Origin: Moorena sp. SIOASIH | GTDB taxonomy: Bacteria; Cyanobacteriota; Cyanobacteriia; Cyanobacteriales; Coleofasciculaceae | Assembly (NCBI RefSeq): GCF_010671925.1 | Contig: NZ_JAAHIH010000003.1 | Coordinates: 1,394,737-1,458,736, forward strand | Direction: 5' to 3' | DNA: 64,000 nucleotides | Shown: in pieces, positions 25,254 to 33,878 of the stretch | How positions within the stretch are numbered: position 1 is the first letter of the stretch | Layout: each line of letters starts with the position of its first letter | Program-made: the position numbers and the translations under genes | Notes under the pieces: model-generated | Seen by the model: only the letters and a program-made list of their open reading frames with translations | Database searches by the model: none | What the model was told of the DNA's origin: nothing

Positions 25254-26375
25254 TCATCTTTTTTTCAACTGGAGTGATACAACTGTTAAGTCTTTAAGCT
25301 CCTGTAACACCTTGGGATGTTTACCATTGACAATTTCTGTCAAAGTGCTGAAAGAACCTGGATAAACCATAACTGGAATATTTCTTTTGACTAAGCAAGC
25401 AAAAATGGCAAACTCTTCTAAAAAATACTCGCTAGATCGGCTGATATGAGCTTTCCATTGCTCGTTACTTATTTGTGCTTGTTTTCTACGGTGGTAATTC
25501 TCACTGAATGCTTTTACTGAATTTTGAAAAGATGTGTCTTGATCAAAAAGATTTTTGAGCTTTGTGTAGTATAGATTGTAGTCTGGGTAACTTTGTACTT
25601 CCGAACATAAAATAAAATTATACTTACAATAATTTTCAAATCTTTTAAAAATATTTTTCTCTCGATGTAAAAACTCAGAGCCAAGACATAGGGCTTTATC
25701 ATAAGCTTCAACTGGCTCAAGACCTCCACGAGTCTCTAGTGTTATTCTGTGTATGCTATCTCCTATCAATACAAAGCATGAAGAAAAACGCTTACTTATC
25801 CAATCAAGTGATGCCATAAGCTTTGGACGAGTAAAGTGACTGTTCTCTAAACTAATACCAAAAAAACAATTTTCGTTATCCTCAAATGTATTTCTGTTGG
25901 ACTCAGGAGAAACAAAAATTATTTTTGTTCTGTATTTAGGCAAAAGGTTTAGGGAAACTACCTTGGGGTTAAAAACTGCCAGAAAAACGGATGTTTTAAC
26001 TTTAACAACTATATTCTTATTTGATGATTCAACTTTAAACAAAATTTCTTCAGTTTCATTCGCTAAGATTTGGTCTATTAGAGTGACTTTAAATAATTCA
26101 TAAGGGTAAGTAATTGTTATTGGATCTGTGATTAGATCCAATCGGTTAGCTTTTAGTGTTTCTTTGAGACGATTTGTGTTAATGTCATAATTTGCTGATA
26201 CAAAAGTATAATGTATCAGTCCATCTATATTTAGTAGAATAGTGTTAGCAAACTCTCTATTACAGGAGTTAAGCATCATCTCGATTTCTAAATCAGAGCA
26301 AGTTGATGAATGCTGAATAATTTCGTATTCGATATTGTTGACATTTAAAAAATCTAGTATTTGAGCGTTTAGCAT
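25254..26375 (-). CDS. tRNA-dependent cyclodipeptide synthase with N-terminal YbaK/ProX-like domain
   Basis: 373 residues from the ATG at 26375 (the frame stays open to a TTG at 26423). The C-terminal 200 residues match cyclodipeptide synthases, which join two aminoacyl-tRNA-borne residues into a diketopiperazine. FGISLENSHF carries the catalytic Ser (S175, AlbC S37) and N178 (AlbC N40); EYFLEE carries Y317 and E321 (AlbC Y178/E182); VYPG carries Y338 (AlbC Y202) followed by Pro. Residues 1-150 (ILDFLNVNNIEYEIIQHSSTCSDLE...) resemble the YbaK/ProX aminoacyl-tRNA editing fold, but the usual catalytic Lys of KTL is Asn (ANTILLN). Usual CDPSs have no such domain. The gene is more A+T-rich than its neighbours, suggesting transfer. 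Confidence 0.75.
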   Translation of the reverse strand: MLNAQILDFLNVNNIEYEIIQHSSTCSDLEIEMMLNSCNREFANTILLNIDGLIHYTFVSANYDINTNRLKETLKANRLDLITDPITITYPYELFKVTLIDQILANETEEILFKVESSNKNIVVKVKTSVFLAVFNPKVVSLNLLPKYRTKIIFVSPESNRNTFEDNENCFFGISLENSHFTRPKLMASLDWISKRFSSCFVLIGDSIHRITLETRGGLEPVEAYDKALCLGSEFLHREKNIFKRFENYCKYNFILCSEVQSYPDYNLYYTKLKNLFDQDTSFQNSVKAFSENYHRRKQAQISNEQWKAHISRSSEYFLEEFAIFACLVKRNIPVMVYPGSFSTLTEIVNGKHPKVLQELKDLTVVSLQLKKR

Positions 26376-26574
26376 TGGTAATAATATGGTCGTAACTGCC
26401 ACAGAATAAGTGTATACAAGCAAAGCTTCATTGTTGGATAGAGATTCCCTGGTTTCAATGGTATTGCTGAATCAAGCAATGCCAAAAATCCTGTGTACCT
26501 CATAGGTATGGAAAACGCGATCAGACAACAGGAGGTATTTGAAATTATGACTTCTGACTCCTGACTTCAGCCTT

Positions 26575-26831
26575 TCAAAAGATGCGATGGAATTCACCAG
26601 CCTCGAATCTTTTTCTCAATTCCTGGCGCTGAATTTTGCCGATCGCTGTTTTCGGAATTGTCTCTTTGGGAACGGGAATCAGGTAATCTGGATTTAAGCC
26701 AATCGTGTTCACAACGGTTTTCCGAATTTTCGCCATGCAGTGCGTTTAAGGAATTATCGTCAGTATCAGTAGCACTGAAAAAGATTGCCAATCTATCAGT
26801 ATTGTCCCCAATTATCCGAACATAATCTAAC
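26575..26831 (-). pseudogene. C-terminal remnant of an acyl-AMP ligase/adenylation enzyme
   Basis: On the minus strand two frames give the end of an adenylate-forming enzyme. LDYVRIIGDNTDRLAIFFSATDTDD...NAL comes from 26831, then after a one-base shift MAKIRKTVVNTIGLNPDYLI and PKTAIGKIQRQELRKRF to the stop at 26575-26577. PKTAIGKIQ is the A10 motif with the catalytic Lys. Such ligases (fatty acyl-AMP ligases) load polyketide/NRPS lines, which are abundant in this kind of cyanobacterium. The rest of the enzyme is absent, and the break coincides with the dispersed CCGGGTCAAACAGCTT motif. It is non-functional. Confidence 0.75.
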
Positions 26832-26885
26832 CCACCACCGGGTCAAACAGCTTAAATCACATACACCCACCAACTCAGACAGAGG

Positions 26886-27755
26886 TTAAATTTCATCGGG
26901 ATTAATACCCATCTGTCGTAACCGTTCTGCTAATTGTTCAGCTCGTTGTTGAGCCAGTTCAGCTCGTTGGTGTTCAAGTTCAGCTCGTTGTTGAGCCAGT
27001 TCCTTCTCTTGACGTTCCTGTTCAGCTTGTTGTTGAGCCAGTTCCTTCTGTTGACGTTCATGTTCAGCTCGAAGACGTTCAAGTTCAGCGTCAGTGGGAA
27101 TCCAATTCCCCTGTTGATCATACCAACGTAGCCACAACCGATTCAATCCCCGATATTCCCCAAGCCATAGTCCTAAACCCAATTGCAACTCAGGCATCCA
27201 AAATTTGGAATTGTCTATGGTTTGGGGTTGATAGCTGCCGCCATCTAACTTAAAAAGTTGTAATTCGTTACTGACTCGGTCAAAGGTAACATAGTAGGGA
27301 ATTGCTAAAATTTGCTCGTACACTTCCCATTTCGTTGGTGGTTCGACCGTTCGTTCACTGTAACCAAGGTCTTGATCTCTGGTGCTGGCAGATAGCAACT
27401 CTATGGCCACAATTGGTCTGACGTCTTCTTGCCAGATCACATAACTCATTCTGAGCTCTCGTCCCTGGTAGAATCGGGAAATCCCTACTACAGCAAACCA
27501 ATCCGGTCGTTTGTACCAAGCGGTATGGTTTGGGTCATAATATAAATTTAAGTCACTGGCCACAAAGACCCTTTCGCTCTCATAATTGGGAGGGCGAAAT
27601 GTCTCACTACACAGTTGTGGTTGCCAAATATGAAATTCGTCAGGCAAACCCGGCTCCTCGGGATCTTCACTGGGTAAATCATACATGGTGGGCAGGGTTT
27701 CTTTGGCCGGATGAGGGAGAATAACCTGCTCAAATAAGGGTTTGGCAACAGACAT
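26886..27755 (-). CDS. Uma2 family (DUF820) putative endonuclease with coiled-coil tail
   Basis: 289 residues. The Uma2 core shows FVASDLNLYYDPNHTAWYKRPDWFAVVGI, then RPIVAIELLSASTRDQDLGY and KWEVYEQILAIPYYVTFDR. The tail (about 225-280) is an almost pure coiled coil of heptads and undecads, ELAQQQAEQERQEKELAQQ, ending RQMGINPDEI. It is the same subtype as the gene at 63081-63887 (shared WLRWWD/WLRWYD box and tail). The ATG at 27755 follows an A+T-rich leader. Predicted nuclease only. Confidence 0.88.
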   Translation of the reverse strand: MSVAKPLFEQVILPHPAKETLPTMYDLPSEDPEEPGLPDEFHIWQPQLCSETFRPPNYESERVFVASDLNLYYDPNHTAWYKRPDWFAVVGISRFYQGRELRMSYVIWQEDVRPIVAIELLSASTRDQDLGYSERTVEPPTKWEVYEQILAIPYYVTFDRVSNELQLFKLDGGSYQPQTIDNSKFWMPELQLGLGLWLGEYRGLNRLWLRWYDQQGNWIPTDAELERLRAEHERQQKELAQQQAEQERQEKELAQQRAELEHQRAELAQQRAEQLAERLRQMGINPDEI

Positions 27756-27799
27756 GAGATTACCTCAATTTTTGTCCGACTCATGATTTTGATTTTAGC

Positions 27800-27955
27800 A
27801 ACTGTCGGTAAGCATTTAGCCTAATGCTGTCAGCTGTCAGCCATCAGCTGTGCTCCCTGTTCCCTGTTCCCTGTTCTCTGTTCCCTGTTCCCTACTCCCT
27901 ACTCCCTACTCCCTACTCCCTACTCCCTACTCCCTTTTCCCTTTTCTCTATAATG
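27800..27955. repeat. Heptamer field CCCTGTT and CTACTCC
   Basis: GTCAGCC/GTCAGCT units, then six CCCTGTT-type heptamers (27852-27892), then six or seven CTACTCC heptamers (27893-27933) immediately upstream of the NACHT gene. Confidence 0.9.
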
Positions 27956-27983
27956 ATAAATAAACCACAAAAATACCAATATC

Positions 27984-30900
27984 ATGCTGGATTGGTTAGC
28001 AGTTTGGGGAATTTCTAGTGCCGGTGGCTATCTCGCCAAAGAAGTAATCGGTCCCTTGGCCAAAGAAGCTCTAGAAGACTACACTAAAGACTTCTTCAAA
28101 GAGTCTATCAAAGACTATACTGGACTATCGGATAAAACTACCCAGAAAAAAATCTTCGGTAAAGCCTTAAAAGAATTTGTAGCTTTAGTGGAAAAGGAAT
28201 TGGAAGATGCTGATTTATCTAAGCAAGAATTGAAACAGTATACTAAACCCCTCAAGCAGTATATTAAAAACAAATCGATTAAAGCTATCCTAGGAAGTGC
28301 GTTTAAGTATGGCTGTCAACAACTAGATACCGAGACATTAGCCAACACCTGGATTGAGCTTAAGTTATTACCATTACCGGAAGAATTTCGTTGGAAGTAT
28401 ATTGGTAGACAGTATCTCAAGCAAGTACAAACTATCATCCGGGAATCGGATCAGTTACGGCCTATCCGAGATTCCCAAACTTTGGATGCGATCGCAAACA
28501 ACACTAAAGCTACCGCAGGGATTATCCCAGACTTTGACTTAAGGGAGTATCAAGAAGCACTCCTAGAGCGCTACGGTAATCTCGGCTTAGATAGTTTAGA
28601 TACCAGTGGCTATGCCTATAACGAACTAAAACTCTGGAGGATATTTATCCCTCAAAATGTGCGAGAGGTTCATGACCTGATGCCGTCAGCTCTTCATGAA
28701 CTTCCTAAAGATTATTATAAACAACTGGGAGACAGTGATCAACTAGACATAGCAATTGATCCAGAGGAATTGAAACGAGCTAAAGACGCTTATCATCAAC
28801 AGCCGGTTAAATCCGTATTGGATGTGATCAAGGACTCTCAAGGCTATCCCTATTTGGTGGTTTTAGGAGACCCAGGCTCCGGTAAATCTACCTTGCTGCA
28901 ATATTTAGCATTAAATTGGGCAAGAACAGATCTGACTACTGCCCTTTCTCTACCAATTCCCTTACTGATTGAATTACGCACCTATATCCGCAATCGCGAT
29001 AGTGGACAGTGTAATAACTTCTTGGAATTCTGCCATCAAAGCAGTGGCTCCATCTGTCATCTTAATCAACATCAACTGCATCACCAGTTAAAGGCTGGTA
29101 AAGTATTAGTGATGTTTGATGGTTTGGATGAAGTCTTTGAGCCAGGCAAACGAGAAGATGTCATTACTGATATTCATCGCTTTACCAATACCTATCCTAA
29201 GGTAAGAGTAATTGTTACATCTCGCGTCATTGGTTATAAACCCCAACGGCTACGAAATGCTGAATTTCGTCATGTTATGCTCCAAGACTTGGAGTCGGAA
29301 CAAATTCAAACCTTTATCCACCACTGGCACGAGTTAACCTTTACTAATCCAGCCGATAAAGTTAGGAAACAGGAGCGCTTACAAAAAGCAATTGACACAT
29401 CTTCCCCAATTCGACAACTGGCGGTAAATCCCCTATTACTAACCATGATGGCAATCCTGAACCGCAATCAAGAATTGCCTCGTGACCGGTCTGAACTCTA
29501 TAACCAAGCTTCTCGGTTACTGCTACATCAATGGGATGTGGAACGAGCATTACTAGAAGATAATCGTGTTGACCCCAAGACTATTGATTATCAAGATAAG
29601 CAACAGATGCTGGGAAAAGTGGCATATTTTATGCAGGGTAATCAAGCGGGGTTAGCGGGAAATCTGATTAGTGGAGAGCATTTAGAAAGGATTATTAAAG
29701 AGGAGCTGAAATTACGGGAAGTTACTAATCCCAGAGCCGTTGCTAAGGTAATGATTAATCAGTTGCGCACCCGCAATTTTATCTTGTGTTTCATGGGAGC
29801 AGATTACTACGCCTTTGTGCATCGGACATTTTTGGAATATTTCTGTGCTTGGGAATTTGTCAGGAAATTTGAAAAAAAACAGGAGATTTCCCTAGAACAG
29901 TTGCAAACCGAGGTATTTGGTAAGAACTGGCCGGATGAATCTTGGCATGAAGTGCTCAGGTTGATTGTGGGCATGATTGATTCCAAGAAAGGTGGAGAGA
30001 TTATTGAGTATTTGATGGCACAAGATAGAGAAGGTAATAAGTTTAATAATTTATTTCTGGCAGCGGATTGTTTGTCTGAAGTCAGGAATCGATATGAGAT
30101 TAAATCAACGGATACTGGATTATTGAATCACTTTAAAGACTTAATTCACTATTCTAAAAATAGACATAAATTCCATTATAGTCGCTTTCAAGCTGTTGTA
30201 GCAGTAGCCACCCATTGGCAAGACCACCCAGATACCTTACCCTTACTTAAACAATTGGCTCGCTATGATCAATATTGGATGGTGCGACGTACAGCAATTC
30301 AACAATTAGCTCTAGGTTACAAAGACCACCCAGATACCTTACCCTTACTTAAACAATTGGCTTCCTATGATAAAGAGGATGTGCGACGTACAGCAATTGA
30401 ACAGTTAGCTCAAGGTTACCAAGACCATCCAGATACCTTAGCCCTACTTCAACAATCCGCTCGTTTTGATCAGCATTCGTTGGTGCGATGTAGAGCAATT
30501 ATACTGTTAGCTCAAGGTTACAAAGACCACCGAGATACCTTAGCCCTACTTCAACAATCCGCTCGCTCTGATAAAGATTCGAGGGTGCGACGTACAGCAA
30601 TTGAACAGTTAGCTCAAGGTTACCAAGACCACCGAGATACCTTAGCCATACTTCAACAATCCGCTCGCTCTGATAAAAATTCGTCGGTGCGACTTACAGC
30701 AATTGAACAGTTAGCTCAAGGTTACCAAGACCACCGAGATACCTTAGCCATACTTCAAGAATCGGTTCGTTCTGATAAAGATTCCTGGCTGCGAAGTACA
30801 GCAATTGAACAGTTAGCTCAAGCTTGGCACGATCAGCCTTGGTTATGGGAATTTTTATGCGTTCGCGTAGCGGCTCTTTCAGAGCATCGCACTCTCAATG

Positions 30901-31085
30901 ACCCCTTTGAGCGTGATCAAGACCAGGATTACGACAATGTCAATCCTCGACAAGTAGCCCTTAATGCCATCCTCGAATATTATCCTAACCATTCCCAAAC
31001 CCGATCCTTATTGCAGGATATAGCAGAGCATGACTCCGATCCTAAACTGCGGGAGTTTGCTCAAGAGAAATTAGCAAAATTATAG
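27984..31085 (+). CDS. NACHT NTPase with C-terminal HEAT-like repeats
   Basis: 1033 residues. The NACHT module has Walker A GDPGSGKST (near 296-304), Walker B VLVMFDGLDEV (near 377-387) and the downstream NPLLLTMMA and FVHRTFLEYF motifs of STAND NTPases. The helical N-terminus (YLAKEVIGPLAKEALEDYTKDFF) is typical of cyanobacterial members. Residues about 745-950 are six HEAT-like units of 33-34 residues (DHPDTLALLQQSARSDKDSRVRRTAIEQLAQGYQ pattern), nearly identical at DNA level. Bacterial NACHT proteins act in antiphage defence (family knowledge), with the C-terminus as sensor. An in-frame 24-bp element at 30861-30884 adds VRVAALSE. Single-gene unit. Confidence 0.9.
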   Translation: MLDWLAVWGISSAGGYLAKEVIGPLAKEALEDYTKDFFKESIKDYTGLSDKTTQKKIFGKALKEFVALVEKELEDADLSKQELKQYTKPLKQYIKNKSIKAILGSAFKYGCQQLDTETLANTWIELKLLPLPEEFRWKYIGRQYLKQVQTIIRESDQLRPIRDSQTLDAIANNTKATAGIIPDFDLREYQEALLERYGNLGLDSLDTSGYAYNELKLWRIFIPQNVREVHDLMPSALHELPKDYYKQLGDSDQLDIAIDPEELKRAKDAYHQQPVKSVLDVIKDSQGYPYLVVLGDPGSGKSTLLQYLALNWARTDLTTALSLPIPLLIELRTYIRNRDSGQCNNFLEFCHQSSGSICHLNQHQLHHQLKAGKVLVMFDGLDEVFEPGKREDVITDIHRFTNTYPKVRVIVTSRVIGYKPQRLRNAEFRHVMLQDLESEQIQTFIHHWHELTFTNPADKVRKQERLQKAIDTSSPIRQLAVNPLLLTMMAILNRNQELPRDRSELYNQASRLLLHQWDVERALLEDNRVDPKTIDYQDKQQMLGKVAYFMQGNQAGLAGNLISGEHLERIIKEELKLREVTNPRAVAKVMINQLRTRNFILCFMGADYYAFVHRTFLEYFCAWEFVRKFEKKQEISLEQLQTEVFGKNWPDESWHEVLRLIVGMIDSKKGGEIIEYLMAQDREGNKFNNLFLAADCLSEVRNRYEIKSTDTGLLNHFKDLIHYSKNRHKFHYSRFQAVVAVATHWQDHPDTLPLLKQLARYDQYWMVRRTAIQQLALGYKDHPDTLPLLKQLASYDKEDVRRTAIEQLAQGYQDHPDTLALLQQSARFDQHSLVRCRAIILLAQGYKDHRDTLALLQQSARSDKDSRVRRTAIEQLAQGYQDHRDTLAILQQSARSDKNSSVRLTAIEQLAQGYQDHRDTLAILQESVRSDKDSWLRSTAIEQLAQAWHDQPWLWEFLCVRVAALSEHRTLNDPFERDQDQDYDNVNPRQVALNAILEYYPNHSQTRSLLQDIAEHDSDPKLREFAQEKLAKL
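30222..30830 (+). repeat. Coding tandem repeat, 102-bp period (HEAT units)
   Basis: Units start at 30222, 30324, 30423, 30525, 30627 and 30729, spaced 102 bp apart (one is 99). Most differences between units fall in the few codons around the SARSDKDS segment, while flanking DNA is almost identical, pointing to recent duplication or gene conversion. Confidence 0.9.
30861..30884 (+). mobile_element. 24-bp dispersed element inside the NACHT gene
   Basis: GTTCGCGTAGCG then GCTCTTTCAGAG, exactly 24 bp and in frame, encoding VRVAALSE. The first 12 bases match the element copies in the TnpB genes. Confidence 0.75.
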
Positions 31086-31751
31086 ATAGTAAAGGGAATA
31101 GGGAGCAGGGAGCAGGGAGTAGGGAGCAGGAGAAAAGAGAGTCGAAGAGTTTTTGATGTGATCAGAAATCAGCAAGATTCTTCATGACCGATTTAGACAC
31201 GCTATAGGGTTTATTGTAGTAATTAGTTATACATAATTTTTTCCCTATTCCCTGTTCCCTATTCCCTGTTCCCTTTGCTATAGGTTTACATCTCAACTAA
31301 AAATCCTATAGAGTCATCGTTAACAGAAAGGAAATTACTCCCAAAGTCGAAAACCTTGGGAGAGTCATTTTAGGTTACATTAAACCCAGTCTAGCATACC
31401 TGTTTAAATTGTGAAAATCAAACCATGGGAATAGATTAGAATGTAGAATTGAGAATGTAGAATGTAGAATTGAGAATTGAGAATTGAGAATTGAGAATTG
31501 AGAATTGAGAATTGAGAATTGAGAATTGAGAATTGAGAATTGAGAATTGAGAATTGAGAATTGAGAATTGAGAATTGAGAATTGAGAATTGAAAATTCTG
31601 CCTTCTGTCTTCTGTCTTCTGCCTTCTGCCTTCTGTCTTCTGCCTTCTGTCTTCTGCCTTCTACATTCTACATTCTACATTCTACATTCTTAATTCTACA
31701 TTCTTCATTCTTAATTCTACATTCTTCATTCTTCATTCTTCATTCTTCATT
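31086..31751. repeat. Very long heptamer field (GAATTGA, CTTCTGC, CATTCTA)
   Basis: About 20 GAATTGA heptamers at 31450-31591 are followed by TCTGCCT/TCTGTCT heptamers (31597-31660) and ACATTCT/TTCATTC heptamers (31660-31755). GTAGAATGTAGAAT at 31440-31475 is the inverse of ACATTCTACATTCTAC at 31662-31690, so the whole stretch could fold back. A short hairpin (CTCCCAA...TTGGGAG) lies near 31337-31361. No gene is seen. Confidence 0.9.
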
Positions 31752-32180
31752 CTAAATTCCCAATTCTCCCTTCGACAACAATCGCTCCAATAACGGTTTA
31801 GGAATTGTCTCGAAATCCTCCAACAAGAAATCCATAATGGCCAGATGGCGCAAGTGACCAGGAGTGGGAGGGTAACAGCGACGACTGGTGTTAAACCAGC
31901 CGTTAACGGTTTGAACGGAACAAGAGCAGATTAAAGCCATATCTTCCTGAGTCAGGTCCCACTTACTGTAAAACCGTTGCGGTGTCATACCCAATTCGCA
32001 GTAACTGTACAGTCGGATTAGGATTTGCTCGCGCTCGGTGATGGGATAGGGATAGGAATTCTCGCCCTTTAACTCCCTCTGTTGTGCAAGCTGTTCAAGG
32101 CGCTCCATTGTGCTACGCACACGCTACGCGAACGCTTCGTGATAATCGATGGGATTATAAACGAATCGTTTGTTTGGCAT
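31752..32180 (-). pseudogene. Small helix-turn-helix protein gene interrupted by a 24-bp element carrying an in-frame TAG
   Basis: The main frame from ATG 32108 (MERLEQLAQQ) encodes about 118 residues with a probable HTH (LTQEDMALICSCSVQTVNGWFN) and is open to 31752. Upstream, an ATG at 32180 preceded by GGAGG starts MPNKRFVYNPIDYHE in the same frame. Between them sits exactly 24 bp (32112-32135) whose phase reads FA-stop-RVRS. Removing it restores YHE-T-MERL and a protein of about 134 residues. So the element, not a point mutation, cut the gene; a shorter product from ATG 32108 may still be made, without a good ribosome-binding site. The last residues (GELGI) and the stop lie in heptamer sequence. 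Confidence 0.72.
32112..32135 (-). mobile_element. 24-bp dispersed element in the HTH gene
   Basis: On the minus strand GCGTTCGCGTAG then CGTGTGCGTAGC. It splits the reading frame by placing its TAG in phase. Confidence 0.75.
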
Positions 32181-32217
32181 TATTATAGAATTACCTCCAT
32201 GTAACTTGGGGGAAAAG

Positions 32218-32257
32218 CCGCGCTTGTAGGTTGGTGGCCGGAGAGCGCGGTTTTTTT
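32218..32257 (+). terminator. Terminator-like hairpin upstream of the HTH gene
   Basis: Stem CCGCGCT/AGCGCGG with a 19-nt loop, followed by seven T on the plus strand. On the minus strand it would be a 5'-leader hairpin about 40 bp before the GGAGG-preceded ATG. Confidence 0.5.
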
Positions 32258-32477
32258 CCAATGATTATATTATAACCAATGGCTACTATTATTGTCAACA
32301 ATAAAACCCAAAAAATAAAGGCAATTTACATAAATTTTAATAATTAGTTAAAATCTAACGATTAGAATGGTAGTTTTTTTAGCTAGTAGCTTAAATCTGG
32401 ATTATGGCAGTATAAACTTAGTGATTGCCCCAAGTTAAAAATTTACTTATCAAGGTAGGGAACAGGAATCCCCCCTA

Positions 32478-33222
32478 ATATCAAGTCAGGTTGAATACCC
32501 ATAATTAGAGGGAGGGTGGGAAGTGTGGGAAGTCTGGGGAGGGTGGGAAGTCTGGGGAGATAGGGAGATGGGGAGATGGGGAGATGGGGAGATGAGGAGA
32601 TGGGTAATTGGTAGCGAAGCAACCGTTAACCTTTGACCAACCTTTGACCAACCTTGGCCAAAAGGCCACGCTACGCGAACGACCAACCTTGGCCAAAAGG
32701 CCACGCTACGCGAACGACTAACCTTGGCCAAAAGGCTACCCTACAGAACCTGCAACCTTTGACCAACCTTGGCCAAAAGGCCACGCTACGGGAACAACCT
32801 ACCCTACACCGAATCGCCTTGGGCGAACAACCTGCAACCAACCTTCGACCAACCTTCAACCAACCTTGGCCAAAAGGCCACGCTACGGAACCTGCAACCT
32901 GCAACCTGCAACCTGCAACCTGCAACCTACCCTACACCGAATCGCCTTGGGCGAACAACCTGCAACCTGCAACCGTTAACCAACCTTGGCCAAAAGGCCA
33001 CGCTACGGAACCTGCAACCTGCAACCTGCAACCTGCAACCTGCAACCTAACCTACACCGAATCGCCTTGGGCGAACAACCTGCAACCTGCAACCTTCAAC
33101 CAACCTTGGCCAAAAGGCCACGCTACGGAACCTGCAACCTGCAACCTGCAACCTGCAACCTGCAACCTACCCTACACCGAATCGCCTTGGGCGAACAACC
33201 TGCAACCTTAAACCTTCGTAGG
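32478..33222. repeat. Composite repeat field: MITE end, CTGCAAC heptamers, 120-bp tandem units
   Basis: 32478-32510 is one end of the ATATCA(A/T)GTC MITE family. Then come GAGATGGG octamers (32557-32600). From 32650 the hairpin TTGGCCAAAAGGCC plus ACGCTACGCGAAC element alternates with CCTGCAA heptamers. From 32929 three units of exactly 120 bp (starts 32929, 33049, 33169) contain CCTACACCGAATCGCC, heptamers and the hairpin. Frames are open on both strands because 120 is a multiple of three; no protein is claimed. Confidence 0.88.
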
Positions 33223-33503
33223 ATACTCTTGAATGTTCTCATCAAAAAACCCGGTCAAGACCGGGAAAATTGCTGAAAAACCAATCAACTTACCAAAGCT
33301 TGGCTTTATTACAAAAAATCGTGGAATGTTTGGAAGCCCCGTCTATGAACGGGCAGAGTGCTGACCCTTGATGACCTTTAGACGGAAAAGAGAAAACACT
33401 CCCACACCTTGTACCCTTTTTTGATATCCTAAAAGGTCATCAATTATTAACATTCCCAGACTAGGGCCAGCTCAGAAACCTTCTATGTGACTATCTGATC
33501 ATG
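33223..33503. other. Spacer with hairpins downstream of a membrane-protein gene
   Basis: Besides the terminator at 33244-33265 it contains GCCCCGTCTATGAACGGGC (33338-33356), similar to the end hairpins of TnpB-type elements, and a facing pair TGATGACCTTT ... AAAGGTCATCA (33369-33443). No gene is seen. Confidence 0.45.
33244..33265 (-). terminator. Terminator of the 33504-33878 gene
   Basis: On the minus strand a CCCGGT/ACCGGG stem with a tight loop is followed by six T. It lies 240 bp downstream of the membrane-protein stop codon. Confidence 0.65.
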
Positions 33504-33878
33504 TTACCTGATAATGTTACAGGTGAGGGGGCAAGCGGCATAAACCGGAGTCTGGATCAGATCAGGCTCGCCATGTAGCCAATTTAACCAACGAACTTCC
33601 TTAGGATGAACCCCCTTAAAGGTTAAGACTCCTGCACCTAATATCACTGCTAAAACATTTACTCCAATCAAACTCCCTGCTACTAGTAATACAGCACTAA
33701 CCGGCAGAATCGATTGTAGAGCGATCGCTAACAAAGAGCCGGTGGTCACCATCAATACAATCAACGGAAAACCGACAACCAGTAAGCAAACTGCTAAGGT
33801 AAATGCCCAAATTAAAAAGCTTTTGACCACTGCTAATGAATCAGTTTGTGTCAAGCTTTGACTTGTGGTTAATGCCAT
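33504..33878 (-). CDS. Small membrane protein, unknown
   Basis: About 124 residues from ATG 33878 (MALTTSQSL), chosen because GGAG lies eight bases upstream. Two or three hydrophobic segments are visible (FLIWAFTLAVCLLVVGFPLIVLMV, IALQSILPVSAVLLVAGSLIGVN, LAVILGAGVLTF), followed by a short C-terminal soluble part (HPKEVRWLNWLHGEPDLI). No family is recognised. It stands alone between large repeat fields and has its own terminator-like hairpin. Confidence 0.65.
   Translation of the reverse strand: MALTTSQSLTQTDSLAVVKSFLIWAFTLAVCLLVVGFPLIVLMVTTGSLLAIALQSILPVSAVLLVAGSLIGVNVLAVILGAGVLTFKGVHPKEVRWLNWLHGEPDLIQTPVYAACPLTCNIIR

Noticed and set aside
32654..33211. Long open frames on both strands through the 32.6-33.2 kb field
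   Set aside because: They consist of tandem repeats with a 120-bp period (a multiple of three), so openness is automatic; no start signal or family resemblance.
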